NCBI GenBank assembly: GCA_026260175.1
Contig: JAKCWW010000931.1
Location: 1 to 64,000 of the forward strand
Direction of reading: 5' to 3'
Length of the DNA stretch: 64,000 nucleotides
From: Reticulitermes lucifugus
Lineage: Eukaryota > Arthropoda > Insecta > Blattodea > Rhinotermitidae
Of this stretch, positions 12,109 to 23,430 are shown in pieces (position 1 is the first letter of the stretch; each line of letters begins with the position of its first letter). Both the position numbers and the translations under genes were made by a program. The notes beneath the pieces were generated by a model, which made no database searches, was not told where the DNA came from, and saw nothing but the letters and a program-made list of their open reading frames with translations.

Positions 12109-12316
12109 GATTTCAGTCTTCCGCCGCGATGTTAATGAGATCTGCGCTCTTCTGGGATATTACGCGGCGTCGTGTGGTAATTGTTTACCGACGTTTCGGG
12201 ACAACGTAACGGTCCCATCTTCACGGGTCAAGAGTCCGAGTAGGACGTTGTTCCGAAACGTCGGTAAACAATTACCACACGATACTGCGTAATATCCCAG
12301 AAGAGCGCAGATCTCA
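12109..12316. mobile_element. foldback element copy 2, with 10-bp target duplication
   Basis: 208-bp palindromic element. GAGATCTGCGCTCTTCTGGG...CGACGTTTCGGGACAACG is mirrored by CCGAAACGTCGGTAAACAAT...GAGCGCAGATCTC. Flanks GGTGTTATTT (12099-12108) and GGTGTTCTTT (12317-12326) match 9/10 and look like a target-site duplication. The left end carries the unpaired extension TTTCAGTCTTCCGCCGCGAT. Confidence 0.92.
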
Positions 12317-12639
12317 GGTGTTCTTTGTTATCTCTAGCTGCTACATGTTCGAATCTTTGGGGTACTCCTGTGGGAACCAGAAATACCGGAAATGTGTTGG
12401 TATATTTTATTTCCGTGCGAAATTTGTTTCATTTCTTCTGTAACGAATACAATTTTGTTAATTTTCTTCCAGGTTTTGTACCATATAAAAACTTCTAACT
12501 GATGGTGCATTTTTATTTCTTTCTTCTACGTTGTCACTTGACTGTTATATTCCATTTTCCTAGCAGCGATTGTTTTCGTTCCAACAAATATCCAACTGTA
12601 TGAAACACCGTCTTGCTCATGAAGCTATAAAATGACAAG

Positions 12640-12840
12640 GTACTCATTAAATTCCCTGCCTATTACGTTTTCACAAGTTCACTGCAGTGTTCAAAACAGA
12701 CGGCCACTGGTCTCTTTTCTGAACCGAGTAAATCCAGTGTACACCCCTCCAACCTATTTACTGACGACAGATTTTAATATTATCCTCCCATCTATACCTA
12801 CGTCACCAAAGAGGTCCCTTGACTTTGGGTTCTGAGATAA
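12640..12840 (-). pseudogene. LINE C-terminal tail relic
   Basis: The plus-strand text GTGTACACCCCTCCAACCTA and TTTAATATTATCCTCCCATC corresponds, on the minus strand, to the common LINE tail of the kind GRPRRRWEDNIKMDL followed by GVDWIDLAQ. Broken in frame; no RT core nearby. Confidence 0.55.
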
Positions 12841-12960
12841 GAAGTCCCGCACATTCGTTTTCCAAAATAGCATTTGGTAAATACTTGAAATTTGATATGT
12901 GTCGTGTCAGAAGACAGCGTGCTAGTACTGACAGTTGGTAGACATGCTTGGCTACTTTAT

Positions 12961-12978
12961 TGTGTGTGTGTGTGTGTC
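12961..12978. repeat. (TG)n microsatellite
   Basis: Short TG run. Confidence 0.85.
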
Positions 12979-13094
12979 AGCCATAGGGGATTGTCCTCTT
13001 CTACGAATATTCTGCGTTGTTTCTGGATATCCAACATTTACGGCAGTTTGTTTCTGTTCCTTCCTTAAGGGCGCGTTTTCTGTAATTTCTTGCA

Positions 13095-13290
13095 CATTAT
13101 TTTTATTATCATTATTATCACTACTATTATATTTATCACCTTTACAGGGTATATACAATTATACACCTGAAACAAACCATGTTTCTAAAGTATATAATGT
13201 TGCATCTATTCTGTGGTTAAAAAATATGGTAGGCCTACAGATAATGTTATTTCCCATGATAAACATTATTATTATTATTATTATTAGCAT
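13095..13290 (-). mobile_element. RLE-LINE 3' end, 5'-truncated, inside (TAA)n
   Basis: Minus-strand 3' UTR homologous to 19870-20004 and 20490-20610: ATGGGAAATAACATT, CTTTAGAAACATG and GTAAAGGTGATAAA. ATT/TAT-rich microsatellite lies on both sides (13095-13140 and 13264-13288). Confidence 0.75.
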
Positions 13291-13901
13291 TATTATATTA
13301 TCATCATATTTATTCTACCTCGGAAGTCATATTGGTTAATCAGTAATTCTAAGTTTTACCAAAGTAATTAAACACGTTACCAACAATTACTATTAAAGCC
13401 TGAGAAATCTCCGATATGCCATTCCTTGGGCGTTGTTCGAGATGCCGTGCTTCAGGTTCATTAGATTCAGATACATGTGCAGGGTCTTCGGTACCACACC
13501 AGTTGCTGGCAGGACTACTGGTACGGTACAACTGTTACTGCTGCTGTTGAATTACGTATGTTATTTTACATACTTCTGATTTTATCGTTATATATGACTT
13601 CAGTATTCTCGGTATTAGGGGCAGCTGTATCAGTTATGTATGTATGAATGTATGTATGTATGCAGTTCTGGTGTAGTCAGCTAACGTAACACCACATCTT
13701 ACTGTGCACTTCTCATCTTCCGTAGCGCCTTCTGGCGTGTGCTTAGAGTATGGAACTTAAATTATTATTTAGTTGCCTTTAACAAGACTTTGTTAAGTGT
13801 CCGTTTGCGAAGAAATTTGCTGAGACACAAATATGCGCTACGACTTTAAAATACGCACAAAGCGGTTTGATAACCTATAATAACAAATTTGGATAAAAAC
13901 A

Positions 13902-14982
13902 TAGGGGAAAGTCGGGTAGTAGCGGACACTTAAGCTATTTGGTCGATAATTCTTTTTCGGTGAGATAAAATAACAAAATTCAAACGGCATATGAAAATAT
14001 ATGAGTTTCTTTACTCATAAACGTAAGTTAAACACTAGTTTTATTTTATGATAAGGAAATAATAAGGCAAAAACAAGTCTATTTTCGCAGCACGATGAAA
14101 TATGTCGGGTACTACCGGGCACGATATTCTTTAAAATGACAAAGCAGTCAAATGTTAATTTTAGCTTTGCAAATATCACATTTATAAAAAAAAAGAGGGT
14201 TTCCTTCTGTGTCTGCGGTTTTCACGAGCCCAGTTATTAAAAAATTTGCATTGTATCCAGTCTTCATCAAAAGATTCGCCACAAATGATGCACTCAGTTT
14301 GTTTAGGCCTATCTACATTTGAATCGACTTGAGCACTGGATTGCAGTCGCCTTTTACTGGCAGTGCGACTTTTGGTCTCGTGTGATTTGTTGAGACAAAT
14401 TTGCCAAGAGTTTCTTTCCTCTTTCTCTGCTGGTCAGCCTTGTTTACCTGCCTGTCGTTTCTCTTCTAACTTGATTTTGAAGGGGCTTGAAGTCAGGATC
14501 TCGCTTCTTCTTATCAGTCTGTCGTGCAATGAACTTTGAGGAACTGAATAAGCTTCACTTGCCTGTCTTACTGACATCTTGTTACTCAGAACATTATCAA
14601 TAGCAGCTTTCATTTGCGCCTCCGTCCAGTGGCCTTGTTTTCCTGTAGTATTTCCTTTCTTCTCCATTTTGATTTGGCTACCTAGGGCCCATAAATAAAA
14701 GTAACACAACAATGAAACATGTATATTTATTACCACCAGTAACTTAATAACACATGCAGACGCGCTGCCTTAAATAACTTTACTTATGTTGTCAGATAAA
14801 ACCCGAAACTTTTTGTCCGATACTAGGCGAAAGACATCGTGACTAACATGTAACCGTCGTGCGTATTGTGTAAAGTTTCCAGCATTGTCATCTTAAGAGT
14901 TTAAACTTAAGTCCTAAATGTATAAGTAGGCAGTAAGAAATAATAAATATACTCACTAAAATCCATGCAGTCGCTTGCCGAA
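13902..14982 (-). mobile_element. pogo-like DNA transposon derivative
   Basis: Holds the remnant gene at 14155-14736. The left end shows GGGGAAAGTCGGGTAGTAGC (13904-13923), echoed internally at 14104 (GTCGGGTACTACCGGGCAC). No matching right terminus is visible before the assembly gap, so the right boundary is unknown. Confidence 0.55.
14155..14736 (-). pseudogene. pogo/Tigger-type transposase remnant: Psq HTH plus C-terminal finger, no DDE
   Basis: The first 100 codons (14736-14437) hold a Psq/CENP-B-N type helix-turn-helix: HWTEAQMKAAIDNVLSNK, then SVRQASEAYSVPQSSLHDRL, the DNA-binding head of pogo-family transposases. After one in-frame TGA the same frame runs on through a basic region (SHETKSRTASKRRLQ) to a zinc-finger-like tail, CIICGESFDEDWIQC, with a final CDIC reached after a slip in a nine-A run (14186-14194). 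Such a tail ends many pogo-type transposases. The roughly 200-residue DDE catalytic domain that should lie between is absent, so this is an internally deleted, non-autonomous derivative. Expression is unknown. Confidence 0.75.
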
Positions 14983-15490
14983 NNNNNNNNNNNNNNNNNN
15001 NNNNNNNNNNNNNNNNNNNNNNNNNNNNNNNNNNNNNNNNNNNNNNNNNNNNNNNNNNNNNNNNNNNNNNNNNNNNNNNNNNNNNNNNNNNNNNNNNNNN
15101 NNNNNNNNNNNNNNNNNNNNNNNNNNNNNNNNNNNNNNNNNNNNNNNNNNNNNNNNNNNNNNNNNNNNNNNNNNNNNNNNNNNNNNNNNNNNNNNNNNNN
15201 NNNNNNNNNNNNNNNNNNNNNNNNNNNNNNNNNNNNNNNNNNNNNNNNNNNNNNNNNNNNNNNNNNNNNNNNNNNNNNNNNNNNNNNNNNNNNNNNNNNN
15301 NNNNNNNNNNNNNNNNNNNNNNNNNNNNNNNNNNNNNNNNNNNNNNNNNNNNNNNNNNNNNNNNNNNNNNNNNNNNNNNNNNNNNNNNNNNNNNNNNNNN
15401 NNNNNNNNNNNNNNNNNNNNNNNNNNNNNNNNNNNNNNNNNNNNNNNNNNNNNNNNNNNNNNNNNNNNNNNNNNNNNNNNNNNNNNNNNN
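14983..15490. other. assembly gap (508 N)
   Basis: Run of unknown bases abutting the pogo-like element. No coding reading through it is meaningful. Confidence 0.99.
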
Positions 15491-18400
15491 CACTCAGTCT
15501 TATTTTGGATAATGCACCTTGAAAATTTACCCGTAGTGAAAATTAGGTCGTAGCCCCCATAAAAACACTACCAACGTATTGTTAGCTAGGACAATGTTGG
15601 TTGACGGACTTTTAATTCCCTGGAAGGGAGGAGGACGAGGGCGTGAGAAGGGTAAAAAGAAGGCATTCAGCGCCCTTCCGGATGACCTGGCCTCCAGGAA
15701 TTCGCCACTCTTAGCATAAGCGTAACTTGGCTCTTAACAATAGGGGAAGGGGTGCAATATCGACCATGGCTGCTAGGAACTTAAATTTACGAAGGAATCA
15801 AGTTAGAAAGAGGGGGGAAGCTTGGTTTGAACCAGTCCTTAATATACATACAACCTTTTTCCCCCACTCTCACCCCAATTTTCTTTATTTGCCCCTCCAA
15901 CTCAGTAGCCAACGAAACTATTCTTAGGTAGAAAAAATATTGGAAGGACATCAGACCCCTCTGCCCCCCCTCCCCCAAGTTACGTCTATGACTCGCAGGC
16001 ACACTGTACACACGTACTGAAATGGCTTTCATTCGGGTATAAATTGCTGAGAGTGGTTCAGGAGCACATGGAGACGGAAGCACGTGACTGGGAGCGTTCA
16101 TTTCCTGGATCTATGGGCGTCGTATGGAAAACAACATGACATCACTTATCTGCAACACAGTCGTGCGGCAACAGTTAATAATAGCACAGCGCACTCTGGT
16201 GACAAGTGCGAGGCATTGCGCTGTGCCACTTACGTAAGTACCTGCGGATGCTTCCAAAAGGGAAGATCATATTAACGGCCTGCCTAATAAGGTTACCTGC
16301 AGCGACACGACTGAAACCTCAACATATCTTTTTTACATTACCTCGGAACTCGTTCTCTGAACCACGTTTTAATTCGTGACGAAAGTTTTCTGGTGCTTGC
16401 ACTGCACGTGACAGGTAACTACATAATTGCATCATTAGGGAGATTCAATTCTACGACTAAACTGTACGCACTCAAATGGCTGTGTCCAGTTATAAAAATT
16501 ATAGCTATACAGCAACCCCTCGCCTAATACGGGTTTTCCCAGCGCCGTTTTGACCTATACGCGGTTGAAAATGAATATATGAGGGGGGGGGGAAGTTGCC
16601 CAACGCTGAAAATTTTAAATACACGCGGATAGGCGCAGGCGGTTACTCGCTGAACCGCTGTGGAAGCTGGCAGCATCAGCTGCCCAAGCACTGTGTAACT
16701 ACGTATTTAGTGGCCAAAGAATGATGTAATATAGGCNGGGGGGGGAGTGTCCATAAGCGCCCGCGTGCATGTAACACTATTTTTTCCCCCACAGTAATAC
16801 TGAGCAAAGTGGTTTTTCCCAACACACGTTGATCACCCTCCTGTATACAATTCAACAATTACGAATGACACGACATATTCCAATTTAGTGACTAATGTCC
16901 ATGCAGCAGCCATTCTTGAGGAGCCAACAGTCACTTTTCTATGGCAAAAATAAATAAATAGACTTATCTCACCCGTGCAGTCTGTGTTGAAGTACTGCTA
17001 CACAGGGACGTGCCCGGTCGAAATTTCGATTCGGACATCGAATATCCTGATTGGGGTGTCTTAGTTTTACTCAGTCCCCCAAGGGAAACTCCGAAAAAGG
17101 ACCTCGATTAAGTCACGACCTTCTTTTTCGTTGCAATCCTTTGCAATTCATCATTTACCAGTCATCCCACTGTTTGAGGATACACTGTTACACCAAACTG
17201 ACCGCGCTGAAAAACAAACCACTAAAAACAAACTATTTGTTGAAGTTAAGGGCCAAGACTGGCGTAACACACCATACAAGGGGTAGCCTTTTGCATATAG
17301 CGTCACTGCAAGAGTATCAAGAAAGAACAGGCTAAAAAAGTTTCTAAACTCCTCAATAACAGTAGTACTGTTAAGAGAGACAGACTTGTGCATCGCCTAA
17401 TTGAGCTTCTGCGTAGCCCAAACACCGGCAGCGAAGTCCCCACTTGCTCCACTGTGCACAAGTGCTTACAGCAGCCCACCCATTGTTTCAAGGATTTCAA
17501 TTAACCGGGCAAGCTCTAACGCCGCTATTTCCTTGGTCACGACACTGGATGAACAGATGGCCCCACCCGACACAAAGGCTGCCCATCCCACGCCAGCTGA
17601 CCATACTCGGGGATCATTTAGTTCAAGGTTTCATCTGTATTTACGTGGGTTCTAAAACACTTCTGAGACTGAAATAAAGGAAGCAAAAAGGTTAAAGTAA
17701 GCAGGGCCTTTCAAAAATCGATCACCTGTTCTAGATACTCCGTCCCCGACCCTCACCGGCCAACGTCACATTTACTGCGATTCACTAGCACTTTAGGCCT
17801 GATTTCTGTAAGAATATTATGGCTCTTTCGGTGTAAGTCTGGATACATGGGCAAGTTGACATTAAACGCCATATTCGTGCTGTTTAATTAACTACTGTAA
17901 TCGTGGTCATTCAACACTAACGGGGCCTGACATACAGCGAGTCATGTCGTCACCAAAGTATGTATTTTCCTTTATGAGTATTCATTGCAAAATAGTTTCA
18001 AAAGCAACTGCAATTGGTCAGAGGCTTTCGTATGTTTCAATATAAAAACCAGTACCAAAATTTGAATTAACAAATTCATTGCCGCCGTACATTTCTTATC
18101 ATAAATACGAAGGACTAACATAACCATGTTCTGTGCCTGTGAAACAATTTCATTCTCCGTAACACAAAAAACGTAAATGTGACAGCACAGACATGCTTTA
18201 CACAACACACAAGTCGCCGTACTAAGTACGATCAACATAAAAGCTTGCACACTGCTGTACATGCAAGCAACAGCCGAATTTTGTGCATGACTGCAGAGAC
18301 ATACACCACAAGAAATGACGCTAGGCAACACATCAAGCTCTGACGTGCAGCGGGATCGCATATCCAACGGGCACACGTCATACTGCATTATTGATCACTC

Positions 18401-19740
18401 GCCCTGCTTGCTTCAGTGCACAGAATCACCTTCATGGAGATACTATTGCCTGTAAACTTTCACATCGTTACTGTTCATTACGTCACAATTACCAGCCAAA
18501 AAAAAAACGAAAACAATCGTCTTCGAAAAAGAAAACCCATATTACTTCAAATTATACTTCCTCAAAATACCGATCTTCCCCCACTGATCAGTGGCTGTAT
18601 TTTTCTGATTCACACAACGTAAAGTTCTGAATACAGTTTTATAAATTTTACACTCTTCTCTCAAGACGTCTAACCGACCAGGTCCATGTGTAATGAATGT
18701 GACCATAATAGTGTTTCTAGTTAGAATAATCGCATAAAAATCCAGCTTTCGTGATGTTATGCAAAGAGCACCATGAACGTCCAGCCAGGTGCTCTGCCAA
18801 CTGCACAAGTTTGGTAATCACTGAAATATTGCTCTCTCATGAATAAAAGTGATTAAAACCGGCAGCCTCCCTAACACATACAGACAGACGTACAGTGCTA
18901 TTGCTACTTCATCCCGCTCGGCATATATATTAACAAGTGAGCCGATATCATCAGCAGGAACTGCGCGGGACGAGAAGGAAACAGTCCTGCGTACTGTACC
19001 AACACTCGGCAGGAAGGAAAGATGGAAATCATGCAGATCTACCTTCCTCTGCCGTCAAGGCAGCAGCACGAGAATAGGACTGAATCCGGCCTTTAAGAAA
19101 GAGGAACATTTGACAAACTGCTTCGCTCACTCAACCGTGTTACCGTGCCGAGAAACTGAACGCTGAGAAGTGTTTCTTATGTAACATCATATGAAATAAA
19201 AGTCCTTGCAACAATTATAAACTTATGTGCAAGTAAAAGATTTGTTTATCTTCACTAACATGCATTATAAAGTAGCGTATCTTTATATGTTTTACGAGTT
19301 ATCGCACGCAAATGACTCAATATCACACTGTGGTGTTTAGTGACAATACTAGTTTTAATATCACTGAGTACTCCCCAGTAATCAGACATAAACTGCTGTA
19401 AACCCATTATGCAACATCAAAATACACAGCGAACAGTTCATTACAATTTAAATTTCCCGAACATTTTTGTACACAAAACACTTGTCTTCTAAAATGTGTG
19501 CCATACAAACCACAACCAACATAAAATACCGCACTTAGGAATTAAATGACACAAAATATCAAAATGCAAAAAAACCCTATAAAGCTTATCTGAGGGCACG
19601 CAGAGTCCTTTTCCGTCTTGTACTTACAAACAAATTGTCTTCCAGCAGGTCCTCATAATACAGCCATCAGATAAATGTATTAGCAAAAATTCGCAGTCTG
19701 CGAGCAGCTTTCCGCCATGCTGGCGTCATACAAATAAGAA
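15491..19740. other. unassigned intronic stretch
   Basis: No recognisable protein, RNA gene or well-supported repeat. Around 15830-16000 there is a CCCCC/GGGG-rich patch of the sort seen at ends of small DNA transposons (CCCCCAAGTTACGTCTATGA), without a confident partner. A single unknown base lies at 16737 in a G run. Confidence 0.5.
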
Positions 19741-19747
19741 CACCAAC

Positions 19748-20001
19748 ATAATAATAATAATAATAATAAACCTGAGCTACATATCGACAAAGCACGACAT
19801 CAAGGAACTGCAGAAAACAGCCACATTTGGCACAGCGCACATACGTCGGAAAGCACTAATGTAAAAGTACAAAACGTTTATCATGGCAAAGAACGTTAGA
19901 TGAGCCATATACTGTAGCCACAGAACAGCTGCACCATTGTGTATCTTAGAAACATGTTTTTTCCAGTTATGTAATTGTAAACACCCTATATAAAGGTGAT
20001 A

Positions 20002-20033
<32 letters not shown>

Positions 20034-20034
20034 C
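19748..20034 (+). mobile_element. RLE-LINE 3' end, 5'-truncated, flanked by (TAA)n
   Basis: (TAA)n at 19748-19773, then a tail encoding KHDIKELQKTATFGTAHI followed by a stop and a 3' UTR ending AAAGGTGATAA, then (TAA)n at 20005-20034. Same family as 20091-20655. Confidence 0.85.
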
Positions 20035-20090
20035 ACCAAAAAGACTTTGGATAAAATCCACCGCCAAATCTTAGAATCAAGCTGATCTAA

Positions 20091-20658
20091 TAACAATAAT
20101 AATAAGAAGGAGAAGGTAACCATATTTCGGAATCAACAAGTGAAAACTGGCAGAACCATCCCTAACAATAAACCGGACATCATAATTCGTGATAATGAAA
20201 AAGGAACATGTATGTTAATAGATGTTTAAATTTCAGGCGGCAGAAATGTGATTACGAAAGAAGCCGAAAAATGTTAAAATATCAAGACCTTACAATAGCA
20301 ATACAGCGCATGTGCAACGTAAAAAGAAAGTGATACCAGTAATAATATCGGCAACTGAAACCACCTTCAAATAATTCTGAATACCTGAGGGACACACCTG
20401 GAAAGCACATCAGACCTACAGAACACAGCCATATTTGGCACTGCGCACATGTGTCGGAAAGTATTAATGTACAAGTACAGAACTTTTGTCGTGGGAAATA
20501 ACCTTACATGTACCACATATTGTGACCACAGAACAGCTTCGACATTATAGCCCTAGAAACACTGTTGCACGTATATACGTAATTGTAAATATCCTGAATA
20601 AAGGTGATAAACATTATAAAAATACTCGTAATAATAATAATAATAATAATAATAATGT
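20091..20658 (+). pseudogene. RLE-LINE C-terminal endonuclease and 3' UTR, decayed
   Basis: Starts in (AAT)n and reads QVKTGRTIPNNKPDIII, then CMLIDV, a stop, then NVITKEAEK. The spaced PD...D...K residues are those of the restriction-like endonuclease at the C-terminus of R2/R4/Dong-type LINEs, which nicks the target to prime reverse transcription. Around 20325-20470 further pieces recall the family tail (VIPVIIG-like, then TAIFGTAHMCRKVLM-like), interrupted by stops. The 3' UTR matches 19870-20004 and ends in (AAT)n at 20630-20655. At least two in-frame TAA stops make it inactive. It probably belongs to the same family as the RT relic at 6590-8165. Confidence 0.85.
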
Positions 20659-21264
20659 ATTCAGACCTCTTCTGTCCTCCCGATTAACAGTCGCGGCCTC
20701 CTCACGTTAACTCCTCAGTCCAGCATAAGCAAGGGTATTTGGTCGCAGACTGCCCACTAGGTACAGCAACCTGGCTAAATCACATCATCAGTCCGGGCAA
20801 CGCTTGCGCCAGTGTCTTCCACCTAGTCAAGAACTCTCCTAAAATCCAACTTCTTTAAGATCGAGGGTACATTTTCTCTTGTTCCTGTCGTTCCGCAGAA
20901 TCTGTACCTCATTTTGTAACACTACTTCGTGGGGTGAGGAGGTGTTACCTCGCACAGTCCCCAAGCTCGAGGGCAATTCCTGTTTGACTCTCAGAGGCCG
21001 CTTACTGATACTGAGTACATTCGCAGCTACTCTCCAAGCACAAAGACCATCTCCACCATCTTAAAGTCTAAGGTCTTCTCAAGAATATAATTTTTTAACT
21101 CCCTTTCTAGCATTCGTGACTGTCCAGACGTTTCTCGTGTAATTTCACAAATTTCCTTTGCCTAGCCCCAAACCAAGTTTTTATATGCCCTAAATAATTT
21201 GCAGTTGTTTAAATCCCGTGCAGATTGCACGATATTAATTAAAACGGCGGTAAATGCCACGAAC

Positions 21265-21507
21265 CTTGCGCAGTGGAGGTCTGGAACGGATGAACTCCAG
21301 AATGATGGCGTGGGCGTCCTTTTTGATGCGATGGGGTATGTCGCCATCCACCATGACTTTGTTGAGCTTGTACCGTCGAGACCGGATATCATCCATCAGG
21401 ATCTCGTAAGGGGTGAGTTCGTACTCGATGGGGGTACGACTGTAGTCGACCTTCTTCAGTTTCACCCCGTGCCGCAGTTCGTGGATCACTTGCACCCACA
21501 GACGCGC
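21265..21507 (-). CDS. spire: spire exon with WH2 repeats A, B and C
   Basis: Exon of 243 bp, 81 codons, phase 0 on both sides; acceptor ttacag, donor GTTCGT. It encodes three actin-binding WH2 repeats of the Spire nucleation cluster: repeat A at residues 3-20 ending LKKV, repeat B at 34-51 ending LNKV, repeat C at 66-81 ending LRK, whose last motif residue (A) comes from the next exon. The linker [20 protein letters not shown] and the block KVMVDGDIP are strongly characteristic of Spire. In the family, tandem WH2 repeats line up G-actin monomers into a filament seed, acting on oocyte polarity and vesicle transport. Oddities: GDIPHR where Spires normally have GDIPPR (one base change), and a donor weak at positions +3 to +5. 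Confidence 0.96.
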
Positions 21508-21667
21508 CTGTAACAGAGTGCCGCAAGTCGGTAGGTTCTTTGCGTAACATTTCTATCAGTCTGGAGGAAACAGGTGAAAATTGTAGAACATATTTACAGA
21601 TTATTTGTAACAAACTGGGATTCCGTTAAACACAACTTTATTTTATATTATACGTGTATACGACATT

Positions 21668-21712
21668 CAAGCTACGTGTTTCGGCCAATTAATTGGACAT
21701 ATTCGGGTCTGT
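21668..21712 (-). other. hammerhead-like relic (Penelope-type)
   Basis: The minus strand has CCAATTAATTGG followed by CCGAAACACGTAG, the same layout as 24595-24629. The upstream core reads CCGAATA instead of CTGAAGA, so it is decayed. Confidence 0.4.
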
Positions 21713-22109
21713 TACATAAATTAACTGCCATACCTCCACCGTCTTTATTTTTCGGACTGGGATCTTAGTCTTTTACACATGGCTGTATTACTTGGTCTGT
21801 CAAAATTCTTATTGGCAGTCCGGGTAATTAAAGCTTAAAATGCAATAATGCAGATGAAGTACTGAGTTGGGTTCTTGTAACATTGGTAAACATAATTTTT
21901 GTCACATGAAAACTAATTTGTGTTTCTTAGGCACTTTTCCACGCTTAATTCAAATATGCATTAGAATTGCTCTATCACCCACAGTTGGTTTGTGACAGAA
22001 TTTTTTTAAATGCAATTTTAGGAAATTTGGTTTTTTTGTCACGCTACCGGTATGTTTTAAATACGGCTGAGGCACTTTATTATATTTTAAACATAGTGTG
22101 GGAATGAAA

Positions 22110-23430
22110 ACCCATCATAACAAAGACAGTAGGCATGTGAGCCCAATCACAGACAGCCAAGCTGTGCAAGCGATGACAACTCTGATTCTGAAGAAGTTCA
22201 CGGACAGCAAGAAGGGGATAATGTTGATTGCTATCCGACATTTGAAGTTGTTCTTCATCTGGACCCCATTTATTAACACCAGGAGGTCATAACGACCTTG
22301 TCCGCGATTTGAATTTTTCTACAAAACAAGCTGAACTCTTAGGTTTCAGACTAAAAGGGCGGAATCTTCTCCACCAAGATACAGAAATATGTTTCTTTCG
22401 CAATCGCCAAATCAAGTTCAAAGAAATTTTCTCTCAAGAAAACGATCTGGTACAGTACATTGATGTTTGCTCTGTTATAGAGGTTCTTGGACACCAACAC
22501 GATCCAACTGAGTGGCGTTTGTTTATTAAATCATCAAAAGTTAGCTTAAAAGCTGTGCTTCTAAATAATGGGAATAAATTTCCATCTGTATCCTTATCCC
22601 ATGCCGCTAACATGAAAAAGACCTATGAAAACATGAAGCTACGTTTGGAAAAGATCCAGTATGAAAAATTGGAACATCTGTGGGGATTTAAAGGTCGTTG
22701 CTCTCTTGCTTGGTTTGCAGCTTGCCTACACAAAGTTTTGTTACTTTATGTGTGAGTGGCATAGTACGGACAGACAACATCATTACATCCAAAAACAGTG
22801 GCCTAAACGAGAATCTCATATTCCAGGACAGTAAAATGTAGTAAATGCCCCATTAATCAACCCCGACAAAATTTATTTACCTCCGCTGCACTTCAAACTT
22901 GGGCTCATAAAAAATTTCTTCAAGGCATTGGATCAAAATGGCGCTGGATTTATGTATTTAAAAAATACGTTTCCCAGGATAAGTGATGCTAAAATCAAAG
23001 GGGTATTTGTTGGACCTCAAATAAGAGAGTTAATACAGGATGTAAAATCTGAAGACCAGCTAAGTGAAGTGGAAAAGGCAGCATTGAAATCGTTCAAAAA
23101 TGTCACTACCAGTTTTTTGGGATACCATAACGCAGAAAACTATCGTGATAGGGTGGCTGATCTTGTAAATCCTACAAAGCTATGGGGTATAATATGTCCT
23201 TAAAGGTGAATTTCTTAAACTCTCACTTAAGAGTTCTTCCCAGAAAATCTGGGGGCAGTGAGCGATGAGCACAGACAACCGCTTCACCAAGACATTTCCA
23301 CCACGGAATAGCAGTACCAAGGCAAGTGCAGTCCCAGTATGCTGGCTGATTATTGCTGGACACTTAGACGAGACGTTCCACAGGCAAAATGTAGCAGAAA
23401 GTCATCCACTGTTACTTTTTAAGTAATGTA
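22110..23430 (+). pseudogene. decayed copy of an arthropod repeat-borne protein of unknown function
   Basis: Several open stretches in shifting frames on one strand. 22300-22755 contains TKQAELLGFRLKGRNLL, DTEICFFRNRQ, GHQHDPTEWRLFIKSSK and NGNKFPSVSLSHAANMK. 22860-23200 contains LPPLHFKLGLIKNFF, VFVGPQIRELIQD and FLGYHNAENY. After a frameshift, 23220-23410 still shows HLRVLPRKSGG-, a RFHQDIST-like segment and a final LADYCWTLRRDVP-like segment. I recognise this order from multi-copy hypothetical proteins in many arthropod genomes, which behave like a mobile element. I know no assigned domain or enzyme. The CFLC-like central region is disrupted. Stops and frameshifts show a dead copy. Confidence 0.7.

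Larger units (their letters stand above)
5502..21264 (-). other. spire intron between WH2-C and WH2-D exons
   Basis: About 15.8 kb; donor at 21264, acceptor at 5502. It carries the LINE relic at 6590-8165, SINEs, one foldback element, three RLE-LINE 3' ends and the pogo remnant. An assembly gap lies at 14983-15490. I recognise nothing in 11170-12090 or in most of 15491-19740. Confidence 0.85.

Noticed and set aside
14888-15553. Long open readings across the N gap
   Set aside because: They consist of unknown bases and carry no information.
20700-21120. Possible coding or conserved repeat block next to the WH2 exon
   Set aside because: Moderately GC-rich and seems familiar as insect repeat text, but no frame gives a recognisable protein and no splice sites link it to spire.
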